Assembly (NCBI GenBank): GCA_041674705.1
Contig: JBAYVF010000013.1
Location: 1-47,630, forward strand
Source: Aquincolibacterium sp041674705
Lineage (GTDB): Bacteria; Omnitrophota; Omnitrophia; Omnitrophales; Aquincolibacteriaceae
DNA: 47,630 bases
Direction: 5' to 3'
Shown one piece after another: positions 8,029-16,041 of this stretch. The notes beneath the pieces are model-generated. The model saw nothing but the letters and a program-made list of their open reading frames with translations. It had not been told where the DNA came from and searched no databases. The translations under genes were made by a program, and so were the position numbers. Numbering within the stretch: position 1 is the stretch's first letter; every line of letters starts with the position of its first letter.

Positions 8029-9483
8029 ATGACAATAAAATTTCACAATACATTGAGCGGCAAGGTCGAGGAATTCGTTCCTCTCAAACCCAGGGAGGTG
8101 ACGTTCTACGCCTGCGGTCCCACGGTTTATCATTATGCGCACATCGGGAATTTCAGGACCTTCGCGTTTGAGGATCTTTTGCGCCGGTTCCTGGAGTTCA
8201 AGGGTCTTAAGGTCCGGCACGTGATGAATATCACCGACGTGGATGACAAGACCATCGCGGGAGCGATACGGGAACAGAAGACGCTCGGAGCGTATACGGA
8301 CTTTTATACGCAAGCGTTCCTGGATGATATGAAAACACTCAATATGCTTTTGCCGGAGGTTCAGCCGCACGCAACCACAGAGATTCCTGCCATGATCCGT
8401 TTGATCGAAGAACTTGTCGCTAAAGGCATCGCTTATCAGGCGGACGACGGTTCTGTCTATTACCGCGTGGCGGCATTCCCCGGATACGGGAAACTTTCGA
8501 AGAAAAAGCTGGAGGGGAATATTTCGGGCGCTCGCGTGGATCAGGACGAATATGAAAAAGAAGAAGGCGCGGATTTTGTGCTTTGGAAAAAAGCCAAAGA
8601 GGATGAGCCTTCCTGGGATTCGCCGTGGGGGAAGGGCCGTCCGGGCTGGCACATCGAATGTTCGGCCATGAGCATGCGTTATCTGGGTGAGACGATCGAT
8701 ATCCATGCCGGCGGCGAGGACCTGGTTTTCCCGCATCACGAGAACGAGATCGCGCAATCGGAAGCTGTGAGCGGAAAGCCATTTGTGAAATACTGGCTTC
8801 ACACGAAGCACCTCTTGGTGAATGGCGAGAAGATGTCAAAATCCAAAGGGAATTTCTTCACGCTCCGCGATCTTCTGGAAAAAGGCTATGACCCGATGGC
8901 GATCCGCTACGCGCTTCTTTCGGTCCATTATCGTCACTCGCTTAATTTTACGTTCGAAGGTTTGAAAGAAGCCCGGGAAGTGATCGAGAAACTGGATAAT
9001 TGTTATTTTCAGTGCCTGAGCCGGAAAGATGTTTGTCATCCCCGCGAAGGCGGGGATCCAGGATCTGGATTCCCGATTAAAACGTTCGGGAATGACAGAT
9101 TGTCAAATTCTCTTGGAGAAATGGAGAAATTCCTCGGCGAAGATCTGAATGTTGCGGGCGCGCTCGCCGGCCTTCAGGAAACCGTGACCGTTATCAACAC
9201 GCAACTGCCGCAGCTTCCGGAGAAGGGGCTTGAGGCATGCCTGGATTTTTTCTCAAAAGTAGACGGACTTTTGGGGCTCGACATCGCTTCGGTGAACGAA
9301 TTGCCTGAGAATGTTAAAACAGCTTTGGAAAAATACGCGGAGGCCCGGAAGGCTCGTGATTTTGCAACTTCCGATCTGATGCGCCAAAAGATCGTGGAGC
9401 TGGGTTGGCTCGTCAAGGATGGCCGGCCCGGAGAACCCTCAACCGTTAAAAAAATTCGAAGATCATGGGAGTTTAAAAAATGA
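8029..9483 (+). CDS. cysS: Cysteinyl-tRNA synthetase
   Basis: 484 residues, class I synthetase that charges tRNA-Cys. Visible motifs are the HIGH equivalent HIGN (38-41), KMSKS (268-272), and zinc-site residues C29, C211, H236 and E240. The ATG at 8029 has AAGGA just upstream and starts MTIKFHN as expected; an earlier in-frame start would translate the repeat before the gene. Residues about 336-357 (CHPREGGDPGSGF...) are not normal CysRS sequence but the translation of a palindromic repeat (9034-9097). It falls in the helical region after the catalytic core and leaves the frame open. The gene ends in an ATGA overlap with tmk. Confidence 0.95.
   Translation: MTIKFHNTLSGKVEEFVPLKPREVTFYACGPTVYHYAHIGNFRTFAFEDLLRRFLEFKGLKVRHVMNITDVDDKTIAGAIREQKTLGAYTDFYTQAFLDDMKTLNMLLPEVQPHATTEIPAMIRLIEELVAKGIAYQADDGSVYYRVAAFPGYGKLSKKKLEGNISGARVDQDEYEKEEGADFVLWKKAKEDEPSWDSPWGKGRPGWHIECSAMSMRYLGETIDIHAGGEDLVFPHHENEIAQSEAVSGKPFVKYWLHTKHLLVNGEKMSKSKGNFFTLRDLLEKGYDPMAIRYALLSVHYRHSLNFTFEGLKEAREVIEKLDNCYFQCLSRKDVCHPREGGDPGSGFPIKTFGNDRLSNSLGEMEKFLGEDLNVAGALAGLQETVTVINTQLPQLPEKGLEACLDFFSKVDGLLGLDIASVNELPENVKTALEKYAEARKARDFATSDLMRQKIVELGWLVKDGRPGEPSTVKKIRRSWEFKK
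9034..9097. repeat. MITE-like palindromic repeat inserted in frame within cysS
   Basis: 64 bases bounded by TGTCAT and ATGACA. Inside are a 5' hairpin CCCCGCgaagGCGGGG, an inner pair ATCCAG/CTGGAT, and a 3' hairpin TTCCCG...CGGGAA. The element at 13382-13462 has the same ends and the same internal blocks. It is read through by cysS and yields a peptide insert of about 21 residues. Confidence 0.85.
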
Positions 9484-10100
9484 AAAGGCGGGGATGGTTT
9501 ATTACTTTTGAAGGGCCGGAAGGGAGTGGTAAGAGTACGCAAATACAGACGGCTGCAAAATTTCTAACCGAAAAAGGGTATGCTGTAGTCCTTTTACGTG
9601 AGCCTGGGGGTACCAGGATTAGTGAGGCTATAAGGAAAATACTTTTAGACAAAAAAAATACAGAAATGACTTGTGTCGCGGAGCTCTTGCTGTATTTGGC
9701 AGCGCGTGCCCAAATTGTGCGTGAAAAGATCGAGCCAGAGCTTAAAAAGGGGAAAGTGGTAATCTGTGACCGGTTTGAAGATTCGACGTTTGCATACCAA
9801 GGCTATGGGCGAAAAATTCCTCTCCAGCTAATCCGAGCTATCAGTGAATTGGTGCGGCGTGATTTAAAGCCAGAGCTTACTTTTGTATTAGATATTGATA
9901 GCTGGCGTGGATTAAAACGTGGGGGGCGTCATGATCGCATCGAGAAAGAAAGCCTTGTCTTTCATCATAGGGTTCGAAGAGGATTTCTTTCTTTGGCGAA
10001 AAAAAATCCCAAGAGGATGATATTGCTCGATACTAGTAAACCCGTTGGCGAAGTAGCTCAACAAGTCAGAGAGAGACTTGAACGTGTTTTTGGCCAATAA
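9480..10100 (+). CDS. tmk: Thymidylate kinase
   Basis: 206 residues; phosphorylates dTMP to dTDP in the cytoplasm. P-loop GPEGSGKST (12-20), REPGGT (40-45), DRFEDST (97-103), and a lid near 148-156 (GGRHDRIEK). Its start overlaps the cysS stop (ATGA). Base composition is odd: counting 9481-10080 gives 267 G+C of 600 (44.5%), while sampled cysS lines are about 53-57%. It uses AT-rich codons (AAA, ATA, TTA) that are rare next door. This suggests the gene was replaced by transfer but kept in operon register. Confidence 0.94.
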   Translation: MKRRGWFITFEGPEGSGKSTQIQTAAKFLTEKGYAVVLLREPGGTRISEAIRKILLDKKNTEMTCVAELLLYLAARAQIVREKIEPELKKGKVVICDRFEDSTFAYQGYGRKIPLQLIRAISELVRRDLKPELTFVLDIDSWRGLKRGGRHDRIEKESLVFHHRVRRGFLSLAKKNPKRMILLDTSKPVGEVAQQVRERLERVFGQ

Positions 10101-10950
10101 TACTCAAAAGCTGGCGGCGCGGATTCTCGAATCCCACATTCGGGAAGGGCGTGTCGCGTCCTCTTACATCTTCAGCGGGTGTGGCGAGGAAGGGGAAATG
10201 GCCGAGATGGGAGGGGAGCGGCATAGCGCGGACCTCAAAGAAGAATTTGCCGTCGCGTTCGCCTATGCGCTTGAAGGTCGGGACCCGAAACTTTTTAATT
10301 TCAAAGATTCCGTGCTTCTCACTCGGATATGGAAACACGGATATCCGGATGTCCGGTTTCTCGGAGAAGATCTTACCGAGCGATCGATCAAGGTTGAGGC
10401 GGTCCGTGAAACGATCGCGTGGGCGTCCATGAAACCTTTCGAAGGCTCCTGGAAAATTTGTATCGTGCTGAACGCGGAGCGGATGCAGGAAGTGGCGGCA
10501 AATGCTTTTCTCAAGACGCTGGAGGAGCCGCCCAAGAACACGGTTTTTTGCCTTTTGACGGAAAATAAGAACAATCTTCTGGAGACGATCCAGTCCAGAT
10601 CGTTTGAGATCCGCCTGATGCCGATGGCGTCTCAGTCTATTCCGATGGGGGCCGGGTCGCTTGAGGCCCTGCCTGTTCGCGAAGTCTTTGAAACCTACCC
10701 GACGATGCCGCGCGACGAAGTAAAACGGAAACTGGATGGGCTGATGGCAACCTCGCGGGAGAAGATCTATCAACTGGTGTCGGGAGATGACGCCGACCCG
10801 CAAACGGTGAACCGGTGGCTTGAGGCTATGGACCTTCTTTATGATTCCAAGGCGGCGCTTGATATGAATGTAAATCAGAAACTGATGGCGACACGGCTTG
10901 CGATAAGGCTCGCGCGTCTTTTTCCATCGCAGAAAGTTGTGAGCTTATGA
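10078..10950 (+). CDS. holB: DNA polymerase III delta' subunit-like clamp-loader protein
   Basis: 290 residues. The recognisable core is ANAFLKTLEEPP followed by sensor-like FCLLTENKNNLLETIQSRS, typical of clamp-loader AAA+ subunits. The place where a Walker A should be reads SGCGEEGEM with no GKT, and no four-cysteine zinc motif is present. It is thus probably the ATPase-inactive delta' rather than gamma/tau. The neighbours tmk and metG fit holB. The start is uncertain: TTG 10078 lies inside tmk after GAGAGAG, and GTG 10084 is an alternative. It ends with ATGA overlapping metG. Confidence 0.85.
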   Translation: MNVFLANNTQKLAARILESHIREGRVASSYIFSGCGEEGEMAEMGGERHSADLKEEFAVAFAYALEGRDPKLFNFKDSVLLTRIWKHGYPDVRFLGEDLTERSIKVEAVRETIAWASMKPFEGSWKICIVLNAERMQEVAANAFLKTLEEPPKNTVFCLLTENKNNLLETIQSRSFEIRLMPMASQSIPMGAGSLEALPVREVFETYPTMPRDEVKRKLDGLMATSREKIYQLVSGDDADPQTVNRWLEAMDLLYDSKAALDMNVNQKLMATRLAIRLARLFPSQKVVSL

Positions 10951-12503
10951 CGAAATCTTTTTATATCACCTCGCCCATTTATTATGTGAACGCCAAGCCT
11001 CATATCGGGCACGCTTACACGAATATTCTTTGCGATACCCTGGCGCGTTATCACCGGATGCTCGGAGAAAAGGTTTGTTTCCTGACCGGGACCGACGAAC
11101 ACGGGATCAAGGTTCAGAAGGCCGCGCTAGAACAGGGCAAGGATCCGAAGGCTTATGTCGATGAGATCGTGCCGCAGTTCAAAGAGCTGTGGAAGGTTCT
11201 CGATATCCGCTATGACGCCTTTATCCGCACGACCGACGAACAGCACAAAAAGATTGTGCAGAAGATCCTGGAAGATCTCGAGGACAAGGGGGATATTTAT
11301 AAAGCCGGTTACCATGGCTGGTACTGCACACCGTGCGAATCGTTCTGGACCGAGCTGCAGCTCAAGGACGGAAAATGCCCCGACTGCAACCGCGGGGTGG
11401 ATCGTCTCGAAGAAGAAAATTATTTCTTCAAGCTCTCCAAGTATCAAACGTGGCTGATGGATTACATCCAAAAGCATCCGGATTTTATCCGGCCGGAGCT
11501 TCGCAAAAATGAGATCCTGGGGTTCCTGCGCGAGCCGCTCGAAGATCTTTGCATTACGAGGCCGAAAACTCGCCTCACGTGGGGGATCGATTATCCTCGT
11601 TCCAAGGATCATGTGATCTATGTCTGGTTCGACGCGCTCGTGAACTATATCAGCGCCGCGGCCTACAAGCTGGATGACAAAAAATTCAATTCTCTCTGGC
11701 CTGCGGATGTGCAACTTTTAGGCAAGGACATTCTTCGTCAGCACGCGGCCTATTGGCCCATCATGCTCAAGGCGATGGATGTTGAGATGCCCAAAACCGT
11801 GCTCGTTCACGGATGGTGGAAGATCGGCGAAGCCAAGATCTCAAAATCGCTCGGGAATTCCGTCAATCCGATCGAGATCGTTAAAAAATATAGCGTGGAT
11901 GCCCTGCGTTACTTTCTTTTAAGTGAAGCTTCCTTTGGTCTGGACGGGACCTACTCCGAAGACCTTTTGGCGGAGCGTTACAATAGCGATCTCGCCAACG
12001 GCCTGGGGAATCTTTGGCACCGGCTGGCCTCCATGATCGAGAAGTATTTTGAGGGGAAGATCCCGCAGCCTTCTCCTGAAGCGTTGAAGTCGCCGCTTGC
12101 GCAAAGTACCTGGAAACTATGGGACGGGGTTCAGGAACGGATGATCGCTTTTGACATGAAGGAATCCCTCGCGAAAATTTGGGCGGTGATCACCGCGGCC
12201 AATCAATATGTTGAGGAGAAAAAACCCTGGGCGCTGGCCAAGGACCCGGCGAAAAAGCAGGAGCTTGCGGACGCGCTTTATGTGCTCGCGGAATGCATGG
12301 CGCATCTCGGCATTTTGTTGCAGGCCTTTATTCCCGAAACGGCGCAGAAGATCCTTGGGCGTCTCAAAGTGGCGGAGTCTCAAAATGTCAGAGTTTCGCA
12401 GGATTTTATGAAGCCGCTGGTGACTGTCGGAACCGTCATTGATAAAGGAGAGCCGCTTTTTCCGCGTCTTGACCCTTCGACAACAGCCAGTGCTGAGGGG
12501 TAG
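10947..12503 (+). CDS. metG: Methionyl-tRNA synthetase
   Basis: 518 residues; charges tRNA-Met. HIGH motif at 19-22 (KPHIGHAY), GTDEHG near 48-53, a zinc knuckle C127-x2-C130 / C144-x2-C147, and KMSKS equivalent KISKS (297-301). It has no C-terminal EMAP/Trbp111-like tRNA-binding domain, so it is the short form. The last residues (LDPSTTASAEG) look unlike a synthetase end and may derive from a degenerate repeat that continues into the spacer. Start overlaps holB by ATGA. Confidence 0.95.
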   Translation: MTKSFYITSPIYYVNAKPHIGHAYTNILCDTLARYHRMLGEKVCFLTGTDEHGIKVQKAALEQGKDPKAYVDEIVPQFKELWKVLDIRYDAFIRTTDEQHKKIVQKILEDLEDKGDIYKAGYHGWYCTPCESFWTELQLKDGKCPDCNRGVDRLEEENYFFKLSKYQTWLMDYIQKHPDFIRPELRKNEILGFLREPLEDLCITRPKTRLTWGIDYPRSKDHVIYVWFDALVNYISAAAYKLDDKKFNSLWPADVQLLGKDILRQHAAYWPIMLKAMDVEMPKTVLVHGWWKIGEAKISKSLGNSVNPIEIVKKYSVDALRYFLLSEASFGLDGTYSEDLLAERYNSDLANGLGNLWHRLASMIEKYFEGKIPQPSPEALKSPLAQSTWKLWDGVQERMIAFDMKESLAKIWAVITAANQYVEEKKPWALAKDPAKKQELADALYVLAECMAHLGILLQAFIPETAQKILGRLKVAESQNVRVSQDFMKPLVTVGTVIDKGEPLFPRLDPSTTASAEG

Positions 12504-12588
12504 GTATGAAATCTGCCGCTCAGGGTCAATCCCGAGCAAGCTTCCCCTTTCAGGCTGGAGCGCGTCGAGGGATTGATGAGAAGACGTC

Positions 12589-13359
12589 ATGAATTTGACG
12601 GACACTCACATCCATCTGCATTTTCCCCAATACGATGCTGACCGGCCGGAGGTGGTCCGGCGGGCGATCGAGGGCGGGGTCACTTCTTTTCTGAACATCG
12701 GCACCGATCTGGAAGATTCCAGAAAAGCCGTCGCGATGGCCGATGAGTATCCAGAAGTTTATGCCGCGATTGGGTTTCATCCCCATGAAACAAAAAACGC
12801 CAATCCTGCGGATCTTGCCGAACTCGAAAAACTTTTAGCTCATCCGAAAGTCGTGGCGATCGGAGAGGTAGGGCTGGATTATTTTCATGATCATTCGCCA
12901 CGGGATGTGCAGGCAAAACTCTTGCGGACGTTTCTTGCCTGGTACGACAAACACCGCAAGCCCATCATCATTCATTGCCGCGATGCCTATGAGGACCTGT
13001 TGTGTGTCCTTCAGGAGCATTCTTCCGTGCCTTATCGGGGAACGCTCCATTGTTATTCCTCAAATGCAGCCCATATGAAGAAATATCTGGATCTCGGTTT
13101 CCATATCTCATTCGGCGGGGCGCTGACCTATAAAAAGAACGACGTTCTCCGCGAGGCCTGCGCGCTGTGTCCGAAGGATCGCTTGCTTCTGGAGACGGAT
13201 GGGCCTTATCTTGCGCCGCAATCGATGCGGGGGAAGCGCAACGAGCCGCTTTATATGATCGAGACGGCCGAATGCGCCGCGAAACTCCACGGGATAAGCG
13301 TGGAGGGGATGGCGGACCTGACCACGGCCAACGCCCGCGCTCTTTTCGGAATGAAATAG
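12589..13359 (+). CDS. tatD: TatD-family metal-dependent hydrolase
   Basis: 256 residues, TIM-barrel amidohydrolase fold. Metal-site residues fit the family: H7 and H9 (DTHIH), E93 (GEVGLDY), H129 (HCRD), H154 and D204 (TDGPYLAP). TatD proteins act as 3'-5' exonucleases or D-aminoacyl-tRNA deacylase-like enzymes in different bacteria, so the substrate is open. metG-tatD adjacency is common. ATG at 12589 follows a GAGAAG stretch. The 85 bases between metG and this gene hold no other gene. Confidence 0.9.
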   Translation: MNLTDTHIHLHFPQYDADRPEVVRRAIEGGVTSFLNIGTDLEDSRKAVAMADEYPEVYAAIGFHPHETKNANPADLAELEKLLAHPKVVAIGEVGLDYFHDHSPRDVQAKLLRTFLAWYDKHRKPIIIHCRDAYEDLLCVLQEHSSVPYRGTLHCYSSNAAHMKKYLDLGFHISFGGALTYKKNDVLREACALCPKDRLLLETDGPYLAPQSMRGKRNEPLYMIETAECAAKLHGISVEGMADLTTANARALFGMK

Positions 13360-13381
13360 CTGATTTAGGTGAGATCAAGAT

Positions 13382-13462
13382 TGTCATCCCCGAATGCCTT
13401 AATCGGGGATCCAGAATAAAATCCAGATCCTGGATTCCCGCTAAAAACATGCGGGAATGACA
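13382..13462. repeat. MITE-like palindromic repeat, intergenic copy
   Basis: 81 bases bounded by TGTCAT and ATGACA, with CCCCG...CGGGG and TTCCCG...CGGGAA hairpins and an ATCCAG/CTGGAT pair. The element inside cysS (9034-9097) has the same ends and blocks; this copy has longer loops. It lies between the tatD stop and the mtnA leader and might also act as a transcription terminator, though no T-tract follows. Confidence 0.85.
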
Positions 13463-13518
13463 TGCTGTCTATAAGGCTTTATATGCTGTAAACTCATGCT
13501 AATTAAAATGGAGCATTT

Positions 13519-14583
13519 ATGAAAAATTTGAAGGTGCCTTTTTCGCCGATTCGTTTCTCGAATAACACGCTTTATCTTTTGGATCAGCGGAAACTTCCGG
13601 TCCATGAGATTTGGGTCTCATGCCGGAGTTCCCTGGCGGTCTGGAAAGCGATACGCACGATGGTGGTGCGGGGAGCGCCCGCGATCGGCATCGCGGCGGG
13701 CTACGGTCTTTATCTCGGGATCCATTCCTTTCGCGGGACGCCGAAAGCCTTTCAGAAGAAGCTCTTTAAGGAAGCTCGCTATCTGGATTCTTCGCGGCCG
13801 ACCGCGCGTAATCTCGCTTATGCGCTCGAGCGGATCTTGAGCAAGGTGTCCCTGCATCGCGCCAAGCATGTGGAACATTTAAAAAAGATGATTCTTGAGG
13901 AAGCCCAGCAGATCCACGAGGATGACATTCTTATCTGCCGGAGCATCGGGCAATACGGTTCAAAGCTTTTTAAGGCGGGTTCCCGGATCTTGACGCATTG
14001 CAATGCCGGGGGATTGGCGACTTCTGGTTACGGGACGGCGCTCGCGGTTTTTTATGCAATGAAGGAAAAGAAGATCCCGTTCTTCGTTTATGCGGATGAA
14101 ACACGGCCGCTTTTGCAGGGAGCGCGCCTGACCGCTTGGGAACTTCACAAAAGCAAGATTCCGTCGACCTTGATCTGTGACAATATGGCCGCGAGTCTTA
14201 TGCGGGCCGGAAAGATCAATGGAGTAGTGGTGGGCGCCGACCGCATTGCCATGAACGGTGATACGGCCAACAAGATCGGTACTTATGGTGTCGCGGTGCT
14301 CGCGCATGTTCACAAGATCCCTTTCTATGTTGCCGCGCCGAGTACGACGTTTGATCTGAAAGCGAAGACGGGGAAAGATATCCCGATCGAGGAGCGGCCG
14401 CACCATGAGGTTTCCCATATGCATGGGAAGCGCCTCGCGCCGAAGGGTATGAAGATCTTTAATCCTTCATTCGATGTGACGCCGCATCAGTATATTTCCG
14501 GTATTATCACCGAAGCCGGTGTTTTGAAAGCGCCTTTTAATCAGTCGATCAAAAAAATAAAGAAACTTCTCAGGAAAACCTGA
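13519..14583 (+). CDS. mtnA: Methylthioribose-1-phosphate isomerase-like protein
   Basis: 354 residues, eIF2B-like fold. MtnA features are RGAPAIG (51-57), the catalytic cysteine C161 in THCNAGG, catalytic aspartate D241 in VVGADRI, and GDTANKIGTYG. MtnA isomerises methylthioribose-1-phosphate in methionine salvage. Paralogues act on ribose-1,5-bisphosphate or 5-deoxyribose-1-phosphate, so the substrate is not certain, and no other salvage genes are nearby. GGAG (13510-13513) precedes the ATG. The stop overlaps thiL (TGATG). Confidence 0.9.
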   Translation: MKNLKVPFSPIRFSNNTLYLLDQRKLPVHEIWVSCRSSLAVWKAIRTMVVRGAPAIGIAAGYGLYLGIHSFRGTPKAFQKKLFKEARYLDSSRPTARNLAYALERILSKVSLHRAKHVEHLKKMILEEAQQIHEDDILICRSIGQYGSKLFKAGSRILTHCNAGGLATSGYGTALAVFYAMKEKKIPFFVYADETRPLLQGARLTAWELHKSKIPSTLICDNMAASLMRAGKINGVVVGADRIAMNGDTANKIGTYGVAVLAHVHKIPFYVAAPSTTFDLKAKTGKDIPIEERPHHEVSHMHGKRLAPKGMKIFNPSFDVTPHQYISGIITEAGVLKAPFNQSIKKIKKLLRKT

Positions 14584-15515
14584 TGAACGAATTCTCGTTT
14601 ATCGATTATCTGAAAGAGGAAATCCCGAGGTCGGGACGGATTTCGGTCGGGATCGGGGATGACGCGGCGGTGCTGAACTTCGATGAAGGGAAGAAGCTTA
14701 TTGTTTCCACGGATGTGATCGTGGAGAATGTGGATTTCAGGATCAAAGAACTAAGTCCTGAGAGAATCGGCCGGAAGGCTCTCGCCATCAACTTGAGCGA
14801 TCTTGCGGCTATGGGCGCCAAACCCAAGGCATTTGTTATTGCGATCGGAAAGCCCCCGTATATTTCCGCAGCCTGGCTCAAGCGTTTTTACAAGGGCGTT
14901 TTGAGATTGGCAAAACAGTATGACGTGGATTGCGTCGGCGGCGATTTTTCGGCGGCAAAAGAATTTTTTGCAAGCGTGACGATCCTGGGCGAGGCTTCCC
15001 CGCATCATTTTGTAACGCGAACGAAAGCCATGGCGGGGGACTGGATTGCTGTAACAGGTTCCTTGGGCGGGTCGCGACTCCGGAAACATTGTGATTTTAC
15101 GCCGCGCGTCCAGGAAGCTCTTTTTCTTGCCCACCACATTACGCCGACGGCCATGATCGATATCTCCGACGGTCTGGTTCAGGACTTGTCGCATATTTTA
15201 AAGGCCTCCAAAGTAGGGGCGGCGCTTGATCTTGATAAGATCCCGGTTTCATTGGATGCGAAAAGAATGGCGAAAGGCAACAACCTCAAAGCGCTAGCGC
15301 GAGCTCTTTCTGACGGCGAAGATTTTGAGCTTTTGTTCACGGTTCCGCCCTGGCAGAAGATGATGCTCGAGAAAAGTTGGCAGAAACATTTTCCCCGGGT
15401 GCCGTTGACATGGATCGGCAAGGTCGAAGGAAAGAAGCCCGTGGTCCGTTGGCTCCGTAAGGGGAAAGCTGCGGCGGCGCCGAAACTTTCACAAAAGGGA
15501 TTCTCGCATTTCTGA
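14583..15515 (+). CDS. thiL: Thiamine-monophosphate kinase
   Basis: 310 residues, PurM/AIR-synthase-like kinase that turns thiamine monophosphate into the diphosphate. Motifs: GIGDDAAV near 23-30, STDVIVENVDF (42-53), AINLSDLAAMGA, and C-terminal DGLVQDLSHI and SDGEDFELLF. Its ATG shares a base with the mtnA stop, and tsaE starts one base after its stop, so mtnA-thiL-tsaE reads as one transcript. thiL beside tsaE is a frequent bacterial pairing. Confidence 0.95.
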   Translation: MNEFSFIDYLKEEIPRSGRISVGIGDDAAVLNFDEGKKLIVSTDVIVENVDFRIKELSPERIGRKALAINLSDLAAMGAKPKAFVIAIGKPPYISAAWLKRFYKGVLRLAKQYDVDCVGGDFSAAKEFFASVTILGEASPHHFVTRTKAMAGDWIAVTGSLGGSRLRKHCDFTPRVQEALFLAHHITPTAMIDISDGLVQDLSHILKASKVGAALDLDKIPVSLDAKRMAKGNNLKALARALSDGEDFELLFTVPPWQKMMLEKSWQKHFPRVPLTWIGKVEGKKPVVRWLRKGKAAAAPKLSQKGFSHF

Positions 15516-15516
15516 C

Positions 15517-15939
15517 ATGGAAAAACATGCCGTAACAAATTCGCCTCAAGAAACCATCGAGTTTGCGAAGCGTTTCGCTCGCACCTTGAAGCCGGGTAGT
15601 ATGCTTTGTCTGGAAGGACAGCTGGGAAGTGGAAAGACCACTTTCATCAAGGGCCTCGCCGAAGGCTTGGGGCTCAAACATCCCGAGCAGGTGAAAAGTC
15701 CGACGTTTGTGCTTATGCATGTCTATAAAGCCAAGGTGCCGCTCTATCACTTCGACTGCTACCGGCTCGATTCCACCGAGGAGCTCGAAAACATTGGGTT
15801 CGAGGATTTTGTGAACGACCCCGCCGCCATCGCCTGTGTCGAATGGGCCGAAAAGGCAAAGCATCTCATCCCTTCCCACGCTCGCCATATTCGCTTCGAG
15901 ATCCTCGACGCCACCCAGCGCCGTATTTTTGTTTTCTAA
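15517..15939 (+). CDS. tsaE: tRNA threonylcarbamoyladenosine biosynthesis ATPase TsaE
   Basis: 140 residues. P-loop GQLGSGKTT (34-42), HFDCYRL (78-84) and a late VEWAEK (108-113) are the TsaE signatures. TsaE is the ATPase that works with TsaB and TsaD to make t6A37 on ANN-decoding tRNAs. TsaB and TsaD are not in the window. It begins one base after thiL, so it is probably co-transcribed. Confidence 0.93.
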   Translation: MEKHAVTNSPQETIEFAKRFARTLKPGSMLCLEGQLGSGKTTFIKGLAEGLGLKHPEQVKSPTFVLMHVYKAKVPLYHFDCYRLDSTEELENIGFEDFVNDPAAIACVEWAEKAKHLIPSHARHIRFEILDATQRRIFVF

Positions 15940-16006
15940 TCCCGCCGGAGGTGTTCCCTGAGGGGAAAGAGTCAAAATTAAAAGATGATTAATACACAAA
16001 TCAATA

Positions 16007-16035
16007 TTGATTAATATGAAACATTGTGGTAAACT
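16007..16035 (+). promoter_or_regulatory. Candidate promoter of the ORF6N gene
   Basis: TTGATT (16007-16012), a 17-base spacer, and TAAACT (16030-16035) preceded by TG one base upstream (extended -10 form). A start site about seven bases after the -10 would fall at or next to the ATG at 16042, and no Shine-Dalgarno sequence precedes that ATG. The transcript may therefore be leaderless. Confidence 0.55.
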
Positions 16036-16041
16036 CTCTCT

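Noticed and set aside
8029..9483. cysS as a pseudogene because of the repeat insertion
   Set aside because: The frame stays open through the repeat and all catalytic and zinc residues on both sides are present.
13466..13494. mtnA promoter (TGTCTA, 17 bases, TAAACT)
   Set aside because: The -10 and spacing are acceptable but the -35 matches consensus poorly and overlaps the end of the palindromic element; not strong enough to list.
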